A DNA stretch of 34,759 bases, taken from the NCBI GenBank assembly GCA_039649115.1, contig JBBWZQ010000072.1, positions 1 through 34,759 of the forward strand, read 5' to 3'. The DNA is from DATEJJ01 sp039649115. GTDB taxonomy: Bacteria; Actinomycetota; Actinomycetes; Mycobacteriales; Micromonosporaceae. The translations under genes and the position numbers were made by a program. Under the pieces are notes generated by a model, which saw nothing but the letters and a program-made list of their open reading frames with translations, ran no database searches and was not told where the DNA came from. Of this stretch, positions 1 through 7,175 are shown in pieces; position 1 is the first letter of the stretch, and every line of letters starts with the position of its first letter.

Positions 1-1842
1 GGGCTCGCCGTCGTGGGGCTGGCGCTGTCCCGCGGCACGGTGACCGCGGGCGGCCTGGCCAGCCGGACCGACCCGCTGCTGCTCGCGCTGCCCGTGCTCT
101 TCGTGGTGTGCGGCGGCCTGCTGGTCGGCCGGGTCTGGCCGGTGCTGGCCGGCGCCGGTGCCCGGCTGCTGCCGCACCGGTTCCTGGCGGGCCGCCTCGG
201 CCTGCTCGGCGCGCTGCGCCGGCCGCTGCGCCCGGTGGCCACCGCGGCCTTCTTCGCCGCCGCCAGCGGCATCGTCGTGTTCGCCGCCGGCTACCAGGCC
301 ACGCTGCGGCAGGGCGCGGCGGAGCAGGCCACCTTCGCGGTACCGCTGTCCGCGACCGTCGCCACCGGTGCCACCCTGGCGCAGCCGCTCGACGTGGCGC
401 GGCTGGCCGACTACGCGGCCACCGCGCCGGGCGTGGCCGTGCACCCCGTGCTGCGCACCGACACCGGCATCCGCCTGTCCGCCAACGAGACGCTCACCGC
501 GCAGGTGCTCGGCGTCGACCCGGCCGCGCTGCGCGCCATCCCGGCCTGGGACCACGTCGTGGGCGGCGTGGGCGCCGCGTCCGCCGCACGGTTGATCACC
601 ACAAGCACCACACAACATGACATTCTGGTACCGGCGGGGAGCACCCGGATCGCCGTACCCGCCACCGGTGACCTCGCCCAGGTCACGCTCACCGCCTGGC
701 TGCGCTCGGCCGACGGGCGCGACCAGAGCGTGCCGCTGCGCCTGTCCGGCGGCGCCCTGTCCGGCTCCGTACCGGCGAACCTCACCGCACCGGTCCGGCT
801 GTTCGCGGTCGTCCTCGCGCAGTCCAGCGACTACACCACGATCCAGCAGCACCACCTCGGCGAGGGCGGTACCGGCACGCAGGCGCTGTCCGGGCACGTC
901 ACGCTCGGGCCGGCGCGCTTCGACGGCGGCGGCAGCGACGCGGTACCGGACTGGAGCGGGTGGGGGTCGACCGCGGCCGAGGTACGCGTGACCGACCGCG
1001 ACCTCACCGTCGGGTACCGGCTCACCGGGAACCGGATCGTGCTCCGGCCCGGCGCCGGCGCGCTCGCCGCACCGATCCCGGTGCTCGCCGACCCGGTGAC
1101 CGCGGCGGCCGCCGGCAAGCGGCTGCTCCCGCTGGTCATGAACGGGAACCAGCCCGTACCGGCGCGCGTGGTGGGCACGGCGCCCCGGTTCCCCACGCTC
1201 GGCACGCGCTTCCTCGTCGCCGACGCGGCCGCGCTGGCCGCCGCGCTCGACGCGCAGGAGCCCGGTACCGGCTCGGTCACCGAAGTCTGGCTGGCTGCGC
1301 CGCCCGGCTCGACCCGGGCGCTGTCCCGGGCCCTGGCCGCCGCGCCGTACGACCAGCTTCAGGTGTCCGTGCGCGACACCCGCACGCGGCAACTGGAGGC
1401 CGATCCGCTGGCCCGCGGAGCCAGCGCGCTGCTGTCCGCGAGCGCGCTGCTCGCGCTGCTGATCGCCGCGCTCTCCGTGGTCCTGCTCGTGGTCGCCGAG
1501 CGGCGGGACGAGTCGACCGAGTTGTACGCGTGGGAGAGCGACGGCCTGCCACCCCGTACCCTCAGATTGTCGTTGTTCGCCCGGGCCTGTGCCGTCGTCG
1601 CGGTGGCCGTGCCCGGCGGCCTGGTCATCGGCGTCGTGCTGTCCACGGTGACCACCCGGCTGGTCACCGTGACCGCGGTCGGCACCACGCCCAACCCGCC
1701 ACTGTTCCTCGCGATCGGCCCCGCCTGGGCGGCCGCGGCCCTGGCCGTCGGCATCGCCACCGGCCTCCTCGCCGCCGGCGCGGTGGCGGCCAGCGCCCTC
1801 CGCGACCGCCTCCCGCGCCGCCCCGAGGAAGACCTGTGGTAA
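1..1842 (+). CDS. FtsX-like ABC transporter permease, C-terminal part (5' end cut by window)
   Basis: The frame is open from base 1, so the true start lies upstream and 613 residues are visible. I see hydrophobic segments near residues 20-45 and 75-100, then a long polar, probably extracytoplasmic region of about 350 residues rich in small residues, then three hydrophobic segments in the last 140 residues (starting around 'ALLSASALLALL', 'ACAVVAVAVPGGL' and 'AWAAAALAVGIATGL'). This is the arrangement of a large FtsX/MacB-family permease, which drives mechanotransmission or export across the membrane and has no classical substrate pore. The next plus-strand gene encodes a matching ATPase, which supports a two-gene ABC system. 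The substrate cannot be told. The stop TAA at 1840-1842 is followed by a long hairpin repeat. Class fairly sure, substrate unknown. Confidence 0.85.
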   Translation, partial: GLAVVGLALSRGTVTAGGLASRTDPLLLALPVLFVVCGGLLVGRVWPVLAGAGARLLPHRFLAGRLGLLGALRRPLRPVATAAFFAAASGIVVFAAGYQATLRQGAAEQATFAVPLSATVATGATLAQPLDVARLADYAATAPGVAVHPVLRTDTGIRLSANETLTAQVLGVDPAALRAIPAWDHVVGGVGAASAARLITTSTTQHDILVPAGSTRIAVPATGDLAQVTLTAWLRSADGRDQSVPLRLSGGALSGSVPANLTAPVRLFAVVLAQSSDYTTIQQHHLGEGGTGTQALSGHVTLGPARFDGGGSDAVPDWSGWGSTAAEVRVTDRDLTVGYRLTGNRIVLRPGAGALAAPIPVLADPVTAAAAGKRLLPLVMNGNQPVPARVVGTAPRFPTLGTRFLVADAAALAAALDAQEPGTGSVTEVWLAAPPGSTRALSRALAAAPYDQLQVSVRDTRTRQLEADPLARGASALLSASALLALLIAALSVVLLVVAERRDESTELYAWESDGLPPRTLRLSLFARACAVVAVAVPGGLVIGVVLSTVTTRLVTVTAVGTTPNPPLFLAIGPAWAAAALAVGIATGLLAAGAVAASALRDRLPRRPEEDLW

Positions 1843-1849
1843 TCCCGCC

Positions 1850-1929
1850 CCGCCCCCAAGATCCCCGCAACTTCACTGACGTTGCGGTGTTGCGGGGCCT
1901 CGGACACCGCAACGTCGATGAAGTCGCGG
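1850..1929 (+). repeat. Long-hairpin repeat, copy 1
   Basis: Two 23-base near-palindromes (1865-1887 and 1907-1929) are separated by exactly 19 bases. The first reads CCGCAACTTCA-C-TGACGTTGCGG. The second reads CCGCAACGTCG-A-TGAAGTCGCGG and is poor as a local palindrome (8 of 11 pairs). The first unit pairs with the reverse complement of the second at 20 of 23 positions, and the loop begins TGT and ends ACA, adding three pairs. The 13 bases before the first unit (gcccccaagatcc) match the equivalent flank of copy 2 at 10 of 13. It sits between the permease and ATPase genes and ends only a few bases before the ATPase ribosome-binding site. Confidence 0.8.
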
Positions 1930-1945
1930 CCGGAGGGGGTGCGGC

Positions 1946-3466
1946 GTGGTGAGTCCGGCGCTGCGGGCGCATGACGTGTTCTGTCTCTATCCCACGCCTC
2001 GGGGGTATGTCGCCGCGTTGCGGGGGCTCACGCTGGACGTGGCGGCGGGTGAGCGGGTCGTGGTGCACGGGCCCAACGGCTCGGGCAAGACCACGCTGCT
2101 GCGGGTGCTGGCCGGCGAGCGCAGTCCCAGCGCCGGCACCGTCGTGGTCTGCGGCGTCGACCTGGTCGGTGCCGGGGAGCGGGAGCGCACCCTGCTGCGC
2201 GCGCGGCGGCTGGGCCGCGTCGACCAGCACCACGCCCGGACCCTCCGCCCCGAACTGTCCACACTGGACAACGTCGCGGTCCAGCTGCGGCTCGCCGGGG
2301 TGCGCGCGTCGGGTGCCCGGGCCCGGGCCGCGACGCTCCTGGACCGGCTGGGCCTGGGCGAGCTGGCGCACCGCCGGCCGGCGACCCTGTCCGGCGGGGA
2401 GGCGCAGCGCGTCGCGGTCTGCGCCGCGGTCGCCCACGAACCGGACCTGATCCTGGCCGACGAGCCCACCGGGGAGCTCGACCGGGCCGCCGCGGACGAG
2501 GTCTACGACCTGCTCTCCTCCGTCGCGATCGCGTGCGGTGCCGCCCTCGTGCTGGTCAGCCACGACAGCGAGGCGATGCGGGTGGCCGACCGGATCGTGC
2601 GCATCCGCGACGGCCGCCTGTCCGAGGAGTGGGTGCCCGCGGCGCGGCACGAGTCGCTCGTCGTGGACGACCGCGGCTGGGTGCGCCTGCCCGAGCCGCT
2701 GCGCCTGCGCACCGGCCTGAGCAGCCGCGCCCGGGCATGGGTGGAGGGCGACAGGATCCAGCTGGCGGCCACCGCCGGTCCAGCTACCGCACCGGTCGAG
2801 GAGGCGACGGCAATCCCCGCCGCCGAGCCCGGCGAGGAGATCGCCACGCTGGACCGCGTCACCGTCGACCGGGGCGGCCGGCGGGTGCTGGACGGCCAGC
2901 GCCTCGCGCTGCGCCGCGCCTCGCTGACCGTGGTGCGCGGCCGCTCCGGTTCGGGCAAGTCGACCCTGCTGCGGATCCTGTCCGGTCTGGAGCGCCCCGA
3001 CGCCGGCCGGGTCCGGATCGGCGACGCCGAACTGGACCGGCTCGACCGCACCGGCCTGGCCGGGCTGCGCCGCAGGTACGTCGGGGTGGCCGCGCAGAGC
3101 GCCGCGCTGATCGAGTCGCTGGACGTGCTGGAGAACCTCGCGCTCATGCGCGAGGCGCGCGGCCTGCCCGCCGACTCCGAGCTGGTGCGGCACTGGCTGG
3201 ACGCGCTCGGCCTGGACGCGCTGCGCCACCGGCACGTGCGGGTGCTGTCCGGCGGGGAGCGGCAGCGGGTATCGGTCGCCCGGGTGCTCGCGGCGCAGCC
3301 GTCGATCGCGGTACTCGACGAGCCGACGTCACAGCAGGACGAGGCGAACGCGGAGCGCCTGGTCGGCGTGCTGGTGTCGGCGGCCCGTCAGGGTACGGCC
3401 CTGGTGGCCGCCACGCACGACCCGGTCCTGGTCGCCGCCGCCGACGAGGTCGTCACCCTCTCCTGA
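1946..3466 (+). CDS. ABC transporter ATP-binding protein with two nucleotide-binding domains
   Basis: A 506-residue cytoplasmic ATPase with two complete ABC domains in one chain. Domain 1 has Walker A GPNGSGKTT (Lys48), signature LSGGE near 148 and Walker B/D-loop LILADEPTGELD near 168-179. Domain 2 has Walker A GRSGSGKST (Lys339), signature LSGGE near 434 and Walker B AVLDEPTSQQD near 456-465. The linker, about 225-300, is proline/alanine-rich. Both domains look like the LolD/MacB class that works with FtsX-type permeases, and such a permease ends 103 bases upstream, so the pair should form one transporter with both ATPase sites on a single subunit. The start is GTG at 1946 (GTG at 1949 also possible) behind a GGAGGGGG ribosome-binding site. 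In the second domain the usual GLD of the D-loop is replaced by QQD. Confidence 0.9.
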   Translation: MVSPALRAHDVFCLYPTPRGYVAALRGLTLDVAAGERVVVHGPNGSGKTTLLRVLAGERSPSAGTVVVCGVDLVGAGERERTLLRARRLGRVDQHHARTLRPELSTLDNVAVQLRLAGVRASGARARAATLLDRLGLGELAHRRPATLSGGEAQRVAVCAAVAHEPDLILADEPTGELDRAAADEVYDLLSSVAIACGAALVLVSHDSEAMRVADRIVRIRDGRLSEEWVPAARHESLVVDDRGWVRLPEPLRLRTGLSSRARAWVEGDRIQLAATAGPATAPVEEATAIPAAEPGEEIATLDRVTVDRGGRRVLDGQRLALRRASLTVVRGRSGSGKSTLLRILSGLERPDAGRVRIGDAELDRLDRTGLAGLRRRYVGVAAQSAALIESLDVLENLALMREARGLPADSELVRHWLDALGLDALRHRHVRVLSGGERQRVSVARVLAAQPSIAVLDEPTSQQDEANAERLVGVLVSAARQGTALVAATHDPVLVAAADEVVTLS

Positions 3467-3501
3467 CCTCCCGCCGTCCCGACTTCCCGGAGAATGTGCG
3501 G

Positions 3502-4506
3502 GTGAGTGTTCTTGACCGGGCAGGGGAGATCGCGGAGGAGGTGCTCCTCCCGGCCGCCATGTCGGTGGATGCCGCGGACCGGGTACCCGCGCCACACCTC
3601 GACCTGCTCGCGACCGAGGGCTTCTACGGGCTCTCCGGTCCCCGCGACGCCGGCGGCCTGGCCGTCACGGACCCGGCGGAGGCGGCCCGGGTCGTCGAGG
3701 TCCTCGCCGGCGGCTGCCTCGCCACCACCTTCGTCTGGCTGCAGCACCAGAGCGCCCTGCGCGCCGTGGCCGGCAGCGGCACACCCGGGTTGCGCGATGC
3801 CTGGTTCGAACCGCTGTGCCGCGGCCGGCGGCGGGCCGGCATCGCCCAGGCCGCGCTGCGCGCTGGAGCCCCGGCCGTGCGGGCGCGCCCGGTCGGCGGC
3901 GGGTACCTGCTGTCCGGCGCGGCCCCGTGGGTCACCGGCTGGGACATGGTGGACGTGCTGTACACCGCGACCAGGGAGTCGGACACCGTGACCTGGTTCC
4001 TGGTCGACGCGGTGGCCGGCCCGACGCTCGCGGTCCAGCCGCTGCACCTGGTGGCCGTCAACGCCAGCCGGACGGTACTGGTGCGCTTCACCGACCATTT
4101 CGTCCCGGCCGCGCGCCTGGTCGGCACCGCACCGTACGAGGGCGGGCAGCCCGCTGCTCCGGCGGCGCTGCGCGGCAACGGTTCGCTGGCGCTGGGCGTC
4201 GCCGCCCGGTGCGCGCGCCTGCTGGACTCCGCCGAGCTGGCGACGTCCGTCGATCGTGCGCGGCACGCTCTGGACGGTGCGTTGACCGGTCCCGCCGACG
4301 CGATGCCGAAGGCCCGGGCGGCCGCCTCGGCACTGGCCATGCGGGCAGCGACCCAACTCACGGTAGCCACCGGCGGGCCATCCGTGCTGACCGACTCACC
4401 CGCCCAGCGCCTGGTGCGCGAGGCGATGTTCCTGCTCGTCTTCGCCTCCCGCCCCGCGATCCGCGCCGAACTGACCCGCCTCCTCCCCGTGCCGCGACTT
4501 CATTGA
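3502..4506 (+). CDS. Acyl-CoA dehydrogenase family protein, short and degenerate
   Basis: 334 residues, shorter than the usual 380-390. The overall order of helical N-terminal part, beta middle (around 'WVTGWDMVDVLYTA', matching the WITN..AD stretch of true enzymes) and helical C-terminus fits the acyl-CoA dehydrogenase fold. I cannot find the usual TEP..GSD flavin motif, the RxxFG(R) motif, or the YEG-type catalytic glutamate. It may therefore be a flavin-dependent oxidoreductase with another substrate, or no longer a dehydrogenase. GTG at 3502 is chosen because GGAG at 3489-3492 lies 9 bases upstream; GTG at 3496 is the alternative. The last four residues and the stop codon are read from inside hairpin repeat copy 2, so the repeat sets the end of the protein. 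Confidence 0.75.
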   Translation: MSVLDRAGEIAEEVLLPAAMSVDAADRVPAPHLDLLATEGFYGLSGPRDAGGLAVTDPAEAARVVEVLAGGCLATTFVWLQHQSALRAVAGSGTPGLRDAWFEPLCRGRRRAGIAQAALRAGAPAVRARPVGGGYLLSGAAPWVTGWDMVDVLYTATRESDTVTWFLVDAVAGPTLAVQPLHLVAVNASRTVLVRFTDHFVPAARLVGTAPYEGGQPAAPAALRGNGSLALGVAARCARLLDSAELATSVDRARHALDGALTGPADAMPKARAAASALAMRAATQLTVATGGPSVLTDSPAQRLVREAMFLLVFASRPAIRAELTRLLPVPRLH

Positions 4507-4570
4507 AGTCGCGGTACCGGGCGGATGCAGACACCGCGACTTCACTGAAGTCGCGGCGATCCTGGGCGCG
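4492..4570 (-). repeat. Long-hairpin repeat, copy 2 (inverted relative to copy 1)
   Basis: Two 23-base palindromes, 4492-4514 and 4534-4556, each with arms CCGCGACTTCA / TGAAGTCGCGG around one unpaired base (T and C). They are separated by exactly 19 bases, as in copy 1. On the minus strand the flank before the first unit (gcgcccaggatcg) matches the leading flank of copy 1 at 10 of 13, so the repeat has a direction and the two copies face opposite ways. It lies between convergent genes, contains the stop codon of the plus-strand gene (4504-4506), and ends shortly before the stop of the minus-strand ATPase at 4588. A bidirectional terminator role is reasonable here but does not explain copy 1. 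Confidence 0.85.
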
Positions 4571-4587
4571 GCCGGTGGGAGCGGGAC

Positions 4588-5925
4588 CTAGCGCCAGCCG
4601 ACGTCGATCCGCTGGCCCCGGTCGTCGAAGAAGTGCAGCGCGTCCATGCGTACCGACACGGCGAGCGGGTGCCCGCTGCTGATCGCCGGGTATGGCGCGA
4701 GGCGCACCGCGAGCTCGGCCGGGCGCCGGTGGTGGCGCCCGCCGTCGGTGAAGACGCCCTGCGCGTTGCGGCCGCCGCCGCTGACCCGGCCGTTGGCGTG
4801 CCCGTTGCTGCTGGGGGTCGCCGGCACCAGTTCGTCGCCGGTGCGGCCGGTGACCCGCTTGACCAGGCTGCCGAAGCGGCGCAGGCCACGCGCCCCGGCC
4901 ACCTCGGGCGGGGAGCCGGCGATGTCGTCGACGACCACGGCGTACGCGCCGATGTCGAGGAAGGCCAGCGACTCGTGGCCGTGGTGCTCCAGGTAGCGGA
5001 TCCGCCCGCGCAGCACGTCACCCTCGGTGTCGATCGGTACCGGCATCAGCGCCTCGGCCCGCATGCCGACCACGATGCGCTCGCCGTGGTAGTGCGCGAC
5101 CGCCCGGGCGCGGATGTCGTTCCACGGCAGGTAGAGGGTCTGCTCGCCCATGTGCAGCGCGATGTGCCGGTCGAGGTGCACGTAGACCTGCGCCTCGAGC
5201 AGGTTCATCCGTGGCGCCCCGAGGAACGCGGCGACGTAGAGGGTCGCGGGCCGCCCGTACACCTGGGTCGGGGTACCGACGTCTTGTAGCACACCGCGAC
5301 GCAGGATCGCCACCCGGTCCGCCATGGTGAGCGCCTCGGCCTGGTCGTGCGTGACGTAGATCGTGGTGACGCCCAACTCGCGGGTCAGCCCGGAGATCTC
5401 GGCGCGCAGTTCGGCGCGCAGCCCACTGTCCAGGTTGGACAGTGGCTCGTCCATGAGGAACAGGCCGGGGCGGCGGACGATCGCGCGGCCCATGGCCACC
5501 CGCTGGCGCTGGCCGCCGGAGAGCTGGTTGGGCTTGCGGTTCAGCACGTCGCCGATGCCCAGCGCGCTGGCCACGTCGGCCACCCGCTCGGCGCGCGGCG
5601 CGGGGTCCACACCGGACAGTCGCAGCGGGAAGCCGATGTTGTCGCTCACGGACATGTGCGGGTACAGCGCGAAGTCCTGGAAGACCATGGCTATCTTCCG
5701 GTCCCGCGGCGCGAGATCGTTGGCGAGTTCGCCGTTGAGCAGGATGGCACCGGACGTGACGTCCTCCAGGCCCGCGACCATCCGCAGCACGGTCGACTTA
5801 CCACAACCGGATGGCCCCAGCAGCACCATGAACTCGCCGTCGCCGACTTCAAGACTCATGTTGTCGACGGCGACGGTGCCGTCGGCGAACACTTTTGTGA
5901 CGTCTTTGAGCGCGACGGTGGCCAC
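4588..5925 (-). CDS. Sugar ABC transporter ATP-binding protein, MalK/UgpC/MsiK type
   Basis: A 445-residue ATPase of the carbohydrate-uptake (CUT1) family. It has Walker A GPSGCGKST (about 37-45), Q-loop VFQDFALYPHMSV, signature LSGGQRQRVAMGRA and Walker B LFLMDEPLSNLD followed by THDQAEA. A TOBE-type C-terminal regulatory region follows. MalK relatives run near 370 residues; the excess is a glycine/asparagine-rich, low-complexity insertion at about 330-400 inside that region. No permease or binding protein for it is adjacent. In actinobacteria such orphan ATPases (MsiK in Streptomyces) energise several separate sugar importers, and I infer the same here. The GTG start at 5925 is supported by GGAGG at 5932-5936. 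A 288-base, less GC-rich upstream region holds a candidate promoter and operator. Confidence 0.88.
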   Translation of the reverse strand: MATVALKDVTKVFADGTVAVDNMSLEVGDGEFMVLLGPSGCGKSTVLRMVAGLEDVTSGAILLNGELANDLAPRDRKIAMVFQDFALYPHMSVSDNIGFPLRLSGVDPAPRAERVADVASALGIGDVLNRKPNQLSGGQRQRVAMGRAIVRRPGLFLMDEPLSNLDSGLRAELRAEISGLTRELGVTTIYVTHDQAEALTMADRVAILRRGVLQDVGTPTQVYGRPATLYVAAFLGAPRMNLLEAQVYVHLDRHIALHMGEQTLYLPWNDIRARAVAHYHGERIVVGMRAEALMPVPIDTEGDVLRGRIRYLEHHGHESLAFLDIGAYAVVVDDIAGSPPEVAGARGLRRFGSLVKRVTGRTGDELVPATPSSNGHANGRVSGGGRNAQGVFTDGGRHHRRPAELAVRLAPYPAISSGHPLAVSVRMDALHFFDDRGQRIDVGWR

Positions 5926-6012
5926 CCGTCACCTCCCAGGAATTGGATCAGCAGGCCAGGTACCCGCCCCCGAGTCCTGTACTGTGGCGAACCCGACCGA
6001 GGTTGCCCATCG

Positions 6013-6075
6013 GGTAAACGTTCCATGTTGGTTTCGTGTTGGCCCTATTACATACTTTGGCCTGACCGCCCGCAA
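6013..6075 (-). promoter_or_regulatory. Candidate promoter and operator of the MsiK-like ATPase gene
   Basis: On the minus strand I read TTGCGG (6070-6075) and TGTAAT (6047-6052) separated by 17 bases, a plausible sigma-70-type promoter that would start RNA near 6040. About 20 bases downstream lies TGGAACGTTTACC (6013-6025 on the plus strand as GGTAAACGTTCCA), whose core AACGTT is a perfect dyad of the kind bound by LacI-family repressors. An operator just after the start site would suit sugar-responsive repression. Hand-read and modest; the surrounding 5926-6213 stretch has no gene and is visibly less GC-rich than its neighbours. Confidence 0.35.
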
Positions 6076-6213
6076 CCAGCCATTTCTCCCACTACGGAAC
6101 GGCACGGTTTCGGTGGAATTTACGACTACCCAGCGTTGACAATTACTGACCGTATGCAGTGTACCAATTCGGCATCATCAACTTGTCAGCCCTCATGTGG
6201 CCGCCGGCCCTCG

Positions 6214-7089
6214 TCAGGGGTTGGCGAAGATGACGGTGACCGTCGTGTACCCGAGCGACCGCAGCAACTGTTCCAGCATCTTCCTGGTGTTCTCCGCGGC
6301 CCGTTTGGCCAGGTCGCTCTGCAGCGCCGCCTCGTTGATCTTCTGCACGCCGTACCGGTAGAGCTCCTGCATCCGGTTGGGGTTGTCGCTGAACACGCTG
6401 GTGATCCTGTTCCACAGGCCGCGCTGTTCGGCGTAGACGTAGCTCTTGGTCTGGTCGAGGTTGGCCGGCTCCAGCGCGGGTGCGGGCAGGCGGATCTCGG
6501 CACTCTTGTGGTCGGCCGAGTCCTTGATCGCACCGGAGCCGATGGCGCTGAAGTCGACGAACGTGTCGACCGAACCGGCCGCCACGAACAGGGTCCGGTC
6601 GCTGAACACGACGTCGGGGATGTACTTGCGGTCCTTCTGCACGTCGATGATGACCTGGAAGTTGCCGCTCGCGGCCTCGAACCGGCTCAGGTCCTTGATG
6701 GACAGCAGCAGCGTGGGCTGGCTGCGGTCGGTGCGCTGCGAGCCGAACGGGTTGCGCAGGTGCGGCCAGAGCCCCACCAGCTTCAGCCCGAGGCCCATCA
6801 CGACCAGCAGGGCGACGAAGCCGGCCAGGTAGAACAGGCACCCGCCCCGGCGGGAGGACCGGGCCGGGCGGTCGTAGAAGTCGTCGTCGGTGTCCTTCGC
6901 CTTGCCTGGGCGGGTGAGCACCGAGCCCCGCCCCACCGACTTCGTATCGTCGTCGGGCCAGCCCGTGCCGCTGTCGACTTCGGGCATTTCGGCCGTGGGG
7001 TGCTGGTCGGCGTGGGCCGGCTGCGCCACGGTCACCTCGTCGGGGATCGCAGCGCGCCCTTGGTCGAACGAGTCGCTCTTCTCCGGCAT
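6214..7089 (-). CDS. DUF4230 domain-containing membrane-anchored protein
   Basis: 291 residues. The first 80 are polar and acidic with a basic patch (ARSSRRGG), followed by one transmembrane helix at about 86-108 (CLFYLAGFVALLVVMGLGL). The rest is a DUF4230 domain, recognised by the run SIKDLSRFEAASGNFQVIID, then DFSAIG, LPAPAL, and the SYVYAEQRGLWNRI stretch. The topology suggests a cytoplasmic tail with the DUF4230 domain outside. The family has no established function that I know of. ATG at 7089 follows GAGGA at a normal distance. It stands alone between two unrelated minus-strand genes; the upstream 86 bases hold a perfect 12-base palindrome. Confidence 0.85.
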   Translation of the reverse strand: MPEKSDSFDQGRAAIPDEVTVAQPAHADQHPTAEMPEVDSGTGWPDDDTKSVGRGSVLTRPGKAKDTDDDFYDRPARSSRRGGCLFYLAGFVALLVVMGLGLKLVGLWPHLRNPFGSQRTDRSQPTLLLSIKDLSRFEAASGNFQVIIDVQKDRKYIPDVVFSDRTLFVAAGSVDTFVDFSAIGSGAIKDSADHKSAEIRLPAPALEPANLDQTKSYVYAEQRGLWNRITSVFSDNPNRMQELYRYGVQKINEAALQSDLAKRAAENTRKMLEQLLRSLGYTTVTVIFANP

Positions 7090-7154
7090 CCGGCACCGTC
7101 CTCATCGGGGGGATCGTGCCAATAACGGTAGGGGTACCCTGCGACACTCCCGAT

Positions 7155-7166
7155 CGAAACGTTTCG
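7155..7166. promoter_or_regulatory. Perfect 12-base palindrome CGAAACGTTTCG, candidate operator
   Basis: CGAAACGTTTCG reads the same on both strands and lies 66-77 bases upstream of the DUF4230 start, just past the end of the acyl-CoA dehydrogenase gene. A central CpG inside AACGTT is typical of LacI-family operators. A possible minus-strand -10, TACCGT, lies between it and the gene, which would place the palindrome near or above the -35. It shares the AACGTT core with the site in front of the MsiK-like gene. Function is inference. Confidence 0.35.
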
Positions 7167-7175
7167 GCGTACAGA

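Noticed and set aside
3795..3820. tRNA-like GGTTCGAACC stretch
   Set aside because: It lies inside the dehydrogenase-like coding region and no cloverleaf can be built around it.
1850..4570. Insertion sequence or transposon bounded by the inverted repeats
   Set aside because: No transposase, target-site duplication or compositional shift is visible; the repeats are hairpins in themselves and better described as REP-like elements.
6136..6164. Perfect TTGACA on the plus strand upstream of position 6164
   Set aside because: No acceptable -10 follows at 16-19 bases and no plus-strand gene lies downstream; at most an antisense promoter.
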